Part shown: positions 33,798-41,507 of the stretch, in pieces
Layout: each line of letters starts with the position of its first letter
Position numbering within the stretch: the stretch's first letter is position 1
Assembly: GCA_015056175.1 (NCBI GenBank)
Contig: SVGT01000001.1
Location: 141,806-205,805, forward strand
Source of the DNA: Clostridiales bacterium
Lineage (GTDB): Bacteria > Bacillota > Clostridia > Christensenellales > Aristaeellaceae
Length of the DNA stretch: 64,000 nucleotides
Reading direction: 5' to 3'
Notes under the pieces: generated by a model
Database searches by the model: none
Seen by the model: only the letters and a program-made list of their open reading frames with translations
What the model was told of the DNA's origin: nothing
Translations under genes and position numbers: made by a program

Positions 33798-35321
33798 TCA
33801 CATATTCTGCAGCGCGCCGTATGCGCCCTTGAGGGCGGGATAAAGCGTGCAGTAAAGCTGATAGTAGGTTTCATAGGCTTCATGACGGCCGCTGTCGGGC
33901 AGCAGAGGATCATTTTCCCTGATGACATTGGCGCAGGCAGTGGGAATATCCTCATACACGCCGGAAGCAACGCCGGCCAGGATGGCCGCGCCCAGCGCCG
34001 GGCCTTCGGTGTTGTGCACAGTCTTGACGGGCATATCAAACATGTCCGCCATCATCTGCCGCCAGAAGGGAGACTTGGCGCCGCCGCCGCAGGCCAGCAT
34101 GGATTCGGGCACCACATGCATGCCGCGCAGCACATCCAGGTTCTGTCGCTGGGAGTACATCACGCCCTCCATCACGGCACGGAGCAGATCGTGCTTCTGG
34201 TGAATGGCGGAAAGGCCGATAAAGGCGCCGCGGGATGCGCTGTCCAGAATGGGGCTGCGCTCGCCCATCAGATAGGGCAGGAAGATCAGGCGGTTGGCGC
34301 CGATGGGCGACTGATCCGCCTGCTGGTTCATCAGCACGTAAGGATCCACGCCCATGCCGTCCGCCGTTTCGCATTCGGCCTTGCAGAAGGTATCGCGGAA
34401 CCACTTGAGAGAAAGACCGGCGGCCAGGGTGCAGCTCATCACGGTATATTCGCCGGGTACGGCAGAGCAGAAGGTATGCACGCGGCCGGCGGGGTCGATC
34501 TGCACTTCTTTGGAATGGGCAAACACCACGCCGGAGGTGCCGATGGTGGTAAAGGCCTTGCCGGGCACGCACACGCCGGTGCCGATGGCGGCGGCCATGT
34601 TATCGGCAGCACCTGCGGCAACCGCCATGCCTTCCTGAAGACCCGTTTCACGGGCTGCTTCCGCGGTGATGACGCCCGCCTTGTCGCTGCTCTCCAGAAG
34701 CCTGGGCAGGAAGTCTGGGTTGATATCCAGCTTTTCAAGGATCTCCCCGGACCAGCAGCGGTTCTTCACATCCAGCAGGTTGGTTCCGCTGCCGTCGCTC
34801 ATTTCGCAGTAATATTCGCCCGTCAGCTTATAGCGCACATAGTCCTTGGGCAGCATCATTTTGCTTACCTTGGCATAAATCTCGGGCTCGTTCTTGCGCA
34901 CCCAGAGGATCTTGCCTGCGGTAAAGCCGGTGAGCGCCGGGTTGGCAGAAATGGCGATGAGCCGTTCCTTGCCCACCTTTTCCGTGATCTCGTCGCATTC
35001 TGCCTGCGTGCGGCCGTCGCACCAGAGGATGGCTTTGCGCAGAGGCTCTCCGTTTTCATCCAGCAGCACCAGACCGTGCATCTGGCCGGAAATGCCCAGA
35101 CCCTTCACATCGGCAGCATCCACGCCGCTGTCGGAAAGCACCTTGCGGATGGTCTCCCTGGCAGCGTTCCACCAGTCGTTGGGGTCCTGCTCGGCCCAGC
35201 CGTTCCTGGGCTGATACAGGGGATATTCCACCGTTGCGGAAGCCACTGCCGCGCCCGATTTGTCAAACAATACCGTTTTGGTACCGGAGGTACCCAGGTC
35301 CACACCCAGCAAATAGGTCAT
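33798..35321 (-). CDS. xylB: Xylulokinase (FGGY family)
   Basis: 507 residues. GVDLGTSGTKTVLFD at the N-terminus, SGQMHGLVLLDENGEPLRKAILWCDGRT, TAGKILWVRKNEPE, and the C-terminal LACGGGAKSPFWRQMMADM are XylB-type FGGY signatures. It phosphorylates D-xylulose (or a related ketose) with ATP for the pentose phosphate pathway. ATG follows AGGAGG, 18 bases after the GH3 stop. No xylA-type isomerase is present in the operon. Confidence 0.92.
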   Translation of the reverse strand: MTYLLGVDLGTSGTKTVLFDKSGAAVASATVEYPLYQPRNGWAEQDPNDWWNAARETIRKVLSDSGVDAADVKGLGISGQMHGLVLLDENGEPLRKAILWCDGRTQAECDEITEKVGKERLIAISANPALTGFTAGKILWVRKNEPEIYAKVSKMMLPKDYVRYKLTGEYYCEMSDGSGTNLLDVKNRCWSGEILEKLDINPDFLPRLLESSDKAGVITAEAARETGLQEGMAVAAGAADNMAAAIGTGVCVPGKAFTTIGTSGVVFAHSKEVQIDPAGRVHTFCSAVPGEYTVMSCTLAAGLSLKWFRDTFCKAECETADGMGVDPYVLMNQQADQSPIGANRLIFLPYLMGERSPILDSASRGAFIGLSAIHQKHDLLRAVMEGVMYSQRQNLDVLRGMHVVPESMLACGGGAKSPFWRQMMADMFDMPVKTVHNTEGPALGAAILAGVASGVYEDIPTACANVIRENDPLLPDSGRHEAYETYYQLYCTLYPALKGAYGALQNM

Positions 35322-35339
35322 GCCTTATTCCTCCTTCTG

Positions 35340-37427
35340 TTACAGTTCCACTTTCAGGCTGCCGTGACCGGTCAATTCACGGGTCTGCTCATTGGGCTGA
35401 CCCATACCGGCGTACAGCACCACATTGCCTTCGCTGACAGCCTCGCCTTCCTCGTTGATCACCAGGAAGCGCCTGTCTTCGATCTCGATTACGCACTCCG
35501 CTTCGCCGCCGGCCTTCACGCACACACGCTCAAAGCCGCACAGGCGGGGATGGACGGGCGCATTTGCGCTGCCCTCATTCTGGCAGTAAATCTGCACCAC
35601 GTCCTGAGTATCGCAAGCGCCGTCGTTTTTCACCTTGCAGGTGACCTTGACCTTGCCGTCCAGCTTTTCTGCCTTAACGTCCGTCACATAGCAATCGCCG
35701 TAGGTCAGACCAAAGCCGAAGGGGTACAGGGGCTTATCCTCAAAATAACGGTAGGTTCGCCCCTTCATGCCGTAATCCTCAAAGGCGGGCATGGAAGACA
35801 GCTGCTCATTGCGGTAGAAGGTGAGGGGCAATTTGCCCGAGGGGCTCTTTTTGCCCAGCAGCAGTTCGGCAATGGCCTTGCCGCCGCGGGCGCCGGGATA
35901 CCAGCCAACCAGAATGGCGTTGGCCTTTTCATGGGCGCTTTCCAGATCCATGCTGCTGCCCGCCATGAGCACCACCACCGTGGGCTTGCCCACATCAAGC
36001 ACCTTTTTGACCAGGTTGCGCTGGGTGCGGGGCAGGTACAGATCGGGCTTGTCGCCGGAATAGGAGGCATTGTAAGCGTCTCCCTCTTCGCCCTCCAGCG
36101 TTTCATCCAGTCCCACCACCAGCACCACGGCGTCGGCATGGTTGGCAACGGTCACCGCTTCGCTGACGCGGTCGTCGTTGGGGCCCAGCTCGATGCGGTC
36201 CTTGAACAGATGGCTGCCTTCGGAGAAGAGCACCTTTACGTCATCGCCCAAAGCATCCTGCAGGCCTTCCACCACCGTTACATAGCGGGAGGAGGTGCCC
36301 CAGTAGTTGCCTACCAGCGCCAGACGGCTGTTGGCATTGGGACCGATAACGGCCAGCGTCTTGATCTTTTCCGTATCCAGAGGCAGAATGCCGTCGTTCT
36401 TGAGCAGCACGCAGCTCTTGAGCGCAGCTTCGTGGGCGGTGGCCACATGCTCCTTGCATTCCACCTTGGAATAGGGGATATCGTCATACTCGCTGCCTTC
36501 CATGATGCCCAGCATATAGCGGCAGGTGAAGGCATGCACGGCGGCGCGGCGGATATCCTCTTCTTCGATCAGACCCATATCCAGCGCGCGCAGAATGTAC
36601 TGATAGGTGCCGCCGCAGTTCACGTCGCACCCCATCTTCAGCGCCAGCGCGGCGCTTTCTTCCGGGGTCTCGGTGACCTTATGGAACTGATGGAAGTCGG
36701 AAATGGCGCCGCAGTCGCTGACAAAATGGCCTTCAAAGCCCCACTTGCCGCGCAGCAGATCCACCATCAGCTCCTTGCTGCCGCAGCAGGGCTCGCCGTT
36801 GGTGCGATTGTAGGCGCCCATGATGGCTTCCACGCCCTCGTCCACCAGTTCCTTGAAGGCGGGCAGATAGGTTTCGTACATATCCTTCTTGGTGGGATGC
36901 ACGTCAAAGGAGTGGCGCAGCCCTTCGGGGCCGGAGTGCACGGCAAAATGCTTGGCGCAGGCGGCCGCCTTCATGGTTTCGCCGTCACCCTGCAGACCGC
37001 GCACATAATTCTTGCCCATCTGCGCCGTCAGGAAGGGATCCTCGCCATAGGTTTCCTGACCGCGTCCCCATCGGGGATCGCGGAAAATATTGATATTGGG
37101 CGACCAGAAGGTCAGTCCCTTGTAAATATTGCGGTCATCCTGACGGGCAGATTCGTTGTACTTTGCACGTCCTTCAGTGGATGCCACATCGCCAAGACGC
37201 CTGACCAGACCGCCGTCAAAGGTAGCAGCAAGGCCGATAGCCTGGGGGAAGCTGGTGGCAACGCCTGCACGGGCCACGCCGTGGAGCGCCTCGTTCCACC
37301 AGTTGTAGGCGGGCACGCCCAGACGCTCGATGCCGGGCGCATCATAGCGCAGCTGGCTGGCAGCCTCCTCCACCGTCATTTTGCCGACCAGTTCTTCCGC
37401 CTTTTTGCGCGCTTCCAAACGATTCAT
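35340..37427 (-). CDS. Glycoside hydrolase family 3 (beta-glucosidase/xylosidase type)
   Basis: 695 residues, no signal peptide, so cytoplasmic. N-terminal barrel with YNWWNEALHGVARAG and the nucleophile Asp in FVSDCG (about D238); second alpha/beta domain with GLDETLEGEEGD carrying the likely acid/base Glu; C-terminal fibronectin-III-like domain (about 610-695). YNWWNEALHG is typical of the xylosidase-like branch, which fits the xylulokinase next door. ATG 37427 follows AAGGAGAG; longer frames run through the promoter. First gene of the sugar operon. Confidence 0.92.
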   Translation of the reverse strand: MNRLEARKKAEELVGKMTVEEAASQLRYDAPGIERLGVPAYNWWNEALHGVARAGVATSFPQAIGLAATFDGGLVRRLGDVASTEGRAKYNESARQDDRNIYKGLTFWSPNINIFRDPRWGRGQETYGEDPFLTAQMGKNYVRGLQGDGETMKAAACAKHFAVHSGPEGLRHSFDVHPTKKDMYETYLPAFKELVDEGVEAIMGAYNRTNGEPCCGSKELMVDLLRGKWGFEGHFVSDCGAISDFHQFHKVTETPEESAALALKMGCDVNCGGTYQYILRALDMGLIEEEDIRRAAVHAFTCRYMLGIMEGSEYDDIPYSKVECKEHVATAHEAALKSCVLLKNDGILPLDTEKIKTLAVIGPNANSRLALVGNYWGTSSRYVTVVEGLQDALGDDVKVLFSEGSHLFKDRIELGPNDDRVSEAVTVANHADAVVLVVGLDETLEGEEGDAYNASYSGDKPDLYLPRTQRNLVKKVLDVGKPTVVVLMAGSSMDLESAHEKANAILVGWYPGARGGKAIAELLLGKKSPSGKLPLTFYRNEQLSSMPAFEDYGMKGRTYRYFEDKPLYPFGFGLTYGDCYVTDVKAEKLDGKVKVTCKVKNDGACDTQDVVQIYCQNEGSANAPVHPRLCGFERVCVKAGGEAECVIEIEDRRFLVINEEGEAVSEGNVVLYAGMGQPNEQTRELTGHGSLKVEL

Positions 37428-37487
37428 ACAATGCTCTCCTTCATATCGGCACAAATAGCCATATGTATCGATTTTTTCATTATGTTC

Positions 37488-37516
37488 ATGATAAAAGATA
37501 CGGCGGTTTTTGTCAA
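37488..37516 (-). promoter_or_regulatory. Promoter of the GH3-xylB-DUF4867-isomerase operon
   Basis: Minus-strand TTGACA (37511-37516), 17-base spacer, TATCAT (37488-37493), giving a leader of about 55 bases. Confidence 0.8.
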
Positions 37517-37661
37517 TGTATATTATGTTCCCACCCGGAATGAAATGAAAATTTTCTTCCAAAATGCTGCATGAAAAAGGCAGGATGTGCCGTATTATTG
37601 GTGAATATATCCTGTGATGATCACACAGGACAAAATAAGCCTTGAGAAAGGATCGACCGCC

Positions 37662-38378
37662 ATGAAAAAATGTATTGCTCTGCTTTTGACGCTGATGCTG
37701 CTCCTTTCCTGCGCGCCTGCGCTGGCAGACGGAAACAGCAGCGCCGACAGCCTGCTTCTGAACCTTGAGCACAACTGCCCCAATACCGGCGTCATGCTCC
37801 CCGATACCTTCAGCCCCTACCAGACCAGCTACATCCTGACCGTGGCGGACTGGGTATCCCGCGTCACCTTCACCCCCACCGCCAATGGCGTGATCTATGT
37901 CAACGGCGTTCAGGTGCCCTCCGGCTCCAAATCCCAGGTGATCCAGATGACGGACGAACCCCAGCAGGTGACCATCCAGGTGGTCAACGGCTCCACCACC
38001 ACCTACACCGTGTTCCTCCAGCGCCGTCCCAGCGAGCGCCGCACCCGCGTGTCTGCCGGCTATATCAGCGATATTTACATGAGCGGCAGCAAATACTTCA
38101 TCGCGGCCGATCTGGTCACCGTCAATTACCTTTCCAGCAAGTATGAGGACGGCAACCGCTCCTCCTTCTACAACGATTCTTCCTACCTCTACAAGTATGC
38201 GGTGGATCCCAACTGCGCCTTCTTCTACATGAACAACGGCGTGGCCACCCGCGCCAGGGATATCTACGAATTCCAGAACAATATCAAAATGGCGGGCTGG
38301 GATGATCCGGACATGTTCCGCATCGTATACATGGAGGATGAGATCGTGGCAGTCATGCCCTACAGCGCCGATTACTGA
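37662..38378 (+). CDS. Secreted protein with cadherin-like beta-sandwich domain
   Basis: 238 residues. Signal peptide 1-23, most likely cleaved after PALA; the LLLSC stretch is a poor lipobox. Residues about 28-120 match the cadherin-like domain (PF12733): LLLNLEHNC at the start, YQTSYILTVADW, and TTTYTVFLQR at the end. The remaining 115 residues (from about 125) are Tyr/Asn-rich without a domain I recognise. Probably at the cell surface. ATG 37662 follows AAAGGATCG. First of four co-oriented envelope-type genes, though each of several has its own promoter. Confidence 0.8.
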   Translation: MKKCIALLLTLMLLLSCAPALADGNSSADSLLLNLEHNCPNTGVMLPDTFSPYQTSYILTVADWVSRVTFTPTANGVIYVNGVQVPSGSKSQVIQMTDEPQQVTIQVVNGSTTTYTVFLQRRPSERRTRVSAGYISDIYMSGSKYFIAADLVTVNYLSSKYEDGNRSSFYNDSSYLYKYAVDPNCAFFYMNNGVATRARDIYEFQNNIKMAGWDDPDMFRIVYMEDEIVAVMPYSADY

Positions 38379-38392
38379 TTTTTGCCACCCCG

Positions 38393-38420
38393 GCGGACGG
38401 CCCTTGCCGTCCGCTTTTCA
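38393..38420 (+). terminator. Terminator of the cadherin-like gene
   Basis: Perfect 8-bp stem GCGGACGG/CCGTCCGC (38393-38400 with 38407-38414) followed by TTTTC. Confidence 0.88.
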
Positions 38421-38442
38421 ATTGTAAAAAGACGGGCTTTCA

Positions 38443-38472
38443 TTGACACATTACGCGCCAATCATGTATAAT
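38443..38472 (+). promoter_or_regulatory. Promoter of the phosphodiester glycosidase gene
   Basis: TTGACA (38443-38448), 18-base spacer, TATAAT (38467-38472), 40 bases before the ATG. Confidence 0.85.
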
Positions 38473-38511
38473 AATGGGTGCGTTTATCAACCGAAGGGAG
38501 AACAATTTTCA

Positions 38512-39378
38512 ATGAAAAAATGGTTTGGCATTCTGGCCGTTTTGCTGTGCCTTACGATGCTGCCCCTTGCTGTGGCCGAGGAAACGGAGCCCCTTTTGCC
38601 CATTGATTTTTCCGCCGGCATGGAGCCGGATCCGGATTTTTACCTGAGCGACCGGGAATATGAGGATCCCACGCTGCACATCACCATTGAAGAGCTGCGC
38701 GAGGACGGCTGCGATTACTGGGTAGCCCGCATCAAGGTGGCAGACGCCAGCCAGCTGCGCACCATGTCCGCAGGCGGCTTTGACACCTCCATGAGCATGA
38801 AGGGTACCGCCCTTGCCAAGCGCGTCAACGCCGTCCTTGCCATCGACGGCGATTACTACTGCTACACGGGCTCGGGCTACATCCTGCGCCAGGGCCAATT
38901 GTACCTGGATCTTCTGAACGGCGAGCGCGACGTGCTGCTCATCGATGAAGACGGTGATTTCCACGTGGTGCATCTGCCCAAGGCCGGCGAGGTGAGTGAC
39001 ACCGTGGACGGCAAAAAGGTGATCAACGCCTTCTACTTTGGCCCCATCCTGGTGGAAAACGGCCAGGTGCCCGAAGTGGTGGACGGCCCCAACATGGCGG
39101 CCACCGAGCGCCGTCAGCGCATGTGCATTGCCCAGGTGGGCCCGCTGGAATACATGGTGGTCTGCTGCGAAGCGCCCGCCCGCGGCTCCTCCGGCATGAC
39201 GCTGCGTCAGTTTGCAGAGCTGGTTGCCACCCTGGGTGTGGAGACCGCTTATAACCTGGACGGCGGCGACAGCACCATGCTGATCTTCGACGGCGAAAAG
39301 CTCAACGACGTGACCAGCACCTCCACCCGCTCCATCTGCGATATCATCTACTTCGCTTCCGCCTACGAAGAGGAATAA
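38512..39378 (+). CDS. Phosphodiester glycosidase family protein (NAGPA domain)
   Basis: 288 residues. Signal peptide with predicted cleavage after AVA (residue about 22). The NAGPA domain (PF09992) shows LAIDGDYYCYTGSGYILRQG, NAFYFGPILVENG, and near the C-terminus YNLDGGDSTMLIFDG. Family members act on sugar-phosphodiester links such as N-acetylglucosamine-1-phosphodiesters. With a LCP-type ligase two genes downstream, a role in phosphate-containing wall polymers is plausible. ATG 38512 follows AAGGGAG. Confidence 0.9.
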   Translation: MKKWFGILAVLLCLTMLPLAVAEETEPLLPIDFSAGMEPDPDFYLSDREYEDPTLHITIEELREDGCDYWVARIKVADASQLRTMSAGGFDTSMSMKGTALAKRVNAVLAIDGDYYCYTGSGYILRQGQLYLDLLNGERDVLLIDEDGDFHVVHLPKAGEVSDTVDGKKVINAFYFGPILVENGQVPEVVDGPNMAATERRQRMCIAQVGPLEYMVVCCEAPARGSSGMTLRQFAELVATLGVETAYNLDGGDSTMLIFDGEKLNDVTSTSTRSICDIIYFASAYEEE

Positions 39379-39395
39379 CGAAAGAGGGTACCTAC

Positions 39396-40376
39396 ATGCA
39401 TCCCACCCTGCTTGTCTGTCTGTGCGGCCTGATTCTTTCCGCCCTGCTCCTTGCCGTCCGGCTGAATAAGAGCCGCCTGGCCGTCAAAGGCGCCTGCGTC
39501 GCGCTGCTGCTTTCTGCCGCCCTGGGCTTTGTGCTTGGCAAGTGCGTATATGTGCTGTGCCTGCTTGGCCGTCTCCTGCCCCGCTACGGCATCGCCGCCT
39601 TCATCCGCATGGCGCCCACGGAGTTTTCCTTTGTGGGCATGCTGCTGGGCGCGTATCTGGGCGTGGTGCTGACGGCAAAAATCTTCCGTGCGCCCGCTGC
39701 AAAGCTGCTGGACGCCTACGCACCCTCCTTTGCGCTGCTGAGCGCATGCGTGAAGGGCAGCGAATATTTCCTGGGCATGCACGGCGTGGGCGCGTATCTG
39801 GAAAACGAGCAGCTGTACTTTTTCCCGCTAGCCGTCAAAAACGAGTGGGACGAATATTTCCTGGCCGTATTCATGCTCTTTGCCCTGGCGGCGCTGGTGA
39901 TCTTCGTACTTGCGCTGCTCTTTGGCGGCAAAATGAAAAAAGCGCCCGGGCTGCTCTTTGACATGACGGTGTACCACCTTTGCGTGGTGCTCATCCTGTG
40001 CGAAAACCTGCGCGCCCAGACCATCACCTGGGGCTTTGTAAAGGCCGAGCAGCTCTTTGGCGCGCTGATCTGCCTCTTTGTGCTGCTGCGCAGCTGCGTA
40101 AAGTACGGCGCGAAAGCCCATCCCCATCAGGACGGCCCCACCTCCTCGCTGGTGCGCGTAAAGGGCAAGCTCCGCCCCGATACCGTTTCCCCCGTCCGCC
40201 GCTTCTGGCCCGTTGCCGCGCTGTTTGTCTGCGCCGGGCTCATCATCATGGTCATCTTCGCGCTGGACGGCAAGATCCCGGCCATATCCAACGCCTGTGC
40301 CTACTGGATTCTGGGCTGCACGCTGGCAGGCATGTGCGCGCTGGATCTGTATGCATCCCTGCGCAGGCTGAAATAA
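39396..40376 (+). CDS. Polytopic membrane protein, possibly a distant Lgt-like protein
   Basis: 326 residues with about eight to nine hydrophobic helices. FSFVGMLLGAYLGVVLTAKIF and the following LLDAYAPSFALLSACVKGSEYF resemble the helix pair around the active site of prolipoprotein diacylglyceryl transferase. However the signature with the essential arginine (G-R-x-G-N-F-x-N) is not present, with KGSEYFLGMHGVG at that place. It is 17 bases after the phosphodiester glycosidase stop and co-transcribed. It may be a catalytically altered Lgt relative or an unrelated carrier. Confidence 0.5.
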   Translation: MHPTLLVCLCGLILSALLLAVRLNKSRLAVKGACVALLLSAALGFVLGKCVYVLCLLGRLLPRYGIAAFIRMAPTEFSFVGMLLGAYLGVVLTAKIFRAPAAKLLDAYAPSFALLSACVKGSEYFLGMHGVGAYLENEQLYFFPLAVKNEWDEYFLAVFMLFALAALVIFVLALLFGGKMKKAPGLLFDMTVYHLCVVLILCENLRAQTITWGFVKAEQLFGALICLFVLLRSCVKYGAKAHPHQDGPTSSLVRVKGKLRPDTVSPVRRFWPVAALFVCAGLIIMVIFALDGKIPAISNACAYWILGCTLAGMCALDLYASLRRLK

Positions 40377-40386
40377 AACATTCCTG

Positions 40387-40415
40387 TTGCATCTGTCCAG
40401 GAAGTATGCTATCAT
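40387..40415 (+). promoter_or_regulatory. Promoter of the LCP gene
   Basis: TTGCAT (40387-40392), 17-base spacer, TATCAT (40410-40415) with TG one base upstream of the -10 (extended form). Confidence 0.7.
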
Positions 40416-40472
40416 TGTTCTGTTATTGCTTTTTACGCTGTAACCTTCAACAAACCAAAGGAGCGATTTGAT

Positions 40473-41438
40473 ATGATGAAGAAATTCCTGGCCCTGCTGA
40501 TGGCGCTGATGATGCTCTGCACCCTCATCCCCGCCTCCCTGGCCGAAGAAGAATGGACCGACGAAGAGCTGGAAATGATCGACGAAGCCCTCAGCGACGA
40601 TAACCAGTCCGTTTCCCTGAGCAACGAATTCCGCTATACCGTGGAAGACGGCGATTTTTCCATCACCGAAGGTCTGGATGAAAACGTGATGAACATCCTG
40701 CTGCTGGGCACGGATAATGCCGGCACGCTGGGTCACGGCCGCACCGATACCATGATCATCTGCTCCGTCAACACTGTCACCGGCGAAGTAAAGCTGTCCT
40801 CCATCGTGCGCGATTTGTATGTGCACATCCCCTACATGAAGCTGCAGAACCGCATCAACGCGGCCAACGCCTTCGGCGGCCCCAACATGGCCATCAAGTG
40901 CGTCAACGAAACCTTCGGCCTGAACATCTCCCGCTATGCCTCCATCAACTTTGCCGGCTTCAGGGAGCTGGTGGATCTGCTGGGCGGCGTGGAAATTGAG
41001 ATCACCGCAGGCGAAGCCACCGAGATCAATACCTATGCCGAAGGCGGCGTGAGCGCAGGCAAGGCACTGCTCAGCGGCAGGCAGGCGCTGGAATACTGCC
41101 GCATCCGCAAGCTGGACAACAACTTCGGCCGCAATGAGCGTCAGCGCAAGTTCCTGGAGGCGCTGGTGAAGAAGGTGCTCAGCGAAAACTCCATGGATCA
41201 GCTGCTGGCGCTGGTGGAAACGGCCATGAACTACATGACCACCAACCTGACCACCTCCGACCTGTTTACGCTGCTGTTCACGGTGGTTCCCAACATGAGC
41301 GAGCTGCAGATGTACTCCTGCCCCGCCAAGGGTGAATACCACTACGAAGACATCCGCGAAATCGAAGTGGTGGTCGCCAATACCGAAAAGATGAACGCTT
41401 CCCTGCACGCCTTCATCTACGGCGAAGCTGCCGAATAA
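40473..41438 (+). CDS. LCP (LytR-CpsA-Psr) family protein with cleavable-looking signal
   Basis: 321 residues. The LCP domain (about 72-250) has NILLLGTDN, HGRTDTMIICSVN, IVRDLYVHIP (catalytic Arg/Asp), and NRINAANAFGG. LCP enzymes transfer wall teichoic acids or capsule from lipid carriers to peptidoglycan. Most are held by an N-terminal membrane helix; here the N-terminus ends in ASLAEEE, which looks like signal peptidase cleavage after residue 24-25, and there is a Glu-rich linker. It may be released or loosely held. AAAGGAG precedes the ATG. Confidence 0.9.
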   Translation: MMKKFLALLMALMMLCTLIPASLAEEEWTDEELEMIDEALSDDNQSVSLSNEFRYTVEDGDFSITEGLDENVMNILLLGTDNAGTLGHGRTDTMIICSVNTVTGEVKLSSIVRDLYVHIPYMKLQNRINAANAFGGPNMAIKCVNETFGLNISRYASINFAGFRELVDLLGGVEIEITAGEATEINTYAEGGVSAGKALLSGRQALEYCRIRKLDNNFGRNERQRKFLEALVKKVLSENSMDQLLALVETAMNYMTTNLTTSDLFTLLFTVVPNMSELQMYSCPAKGEYHYEDIREIEVVVANTEKMNASLHAFIYGEAAE

Positions 41439-41450
41439 TCAGCAATCAAA

Positions 41451-41483
41451 AACGCGGTCCTGCACGGGCCGCGTTTTTTTGTT
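41451..41483 (+). terminator. Terminator of the LCP gene
   Basis: Ten-base stem AACGCGGTCC/GGGCCGCGTT (41451-41460 with 41466-41475, one wobble) followed by seven T. Confidence 0.92.
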
Positions 41484-41507
41484 TGTCTTTTTTATCTTTT
41501 GCTTTCT

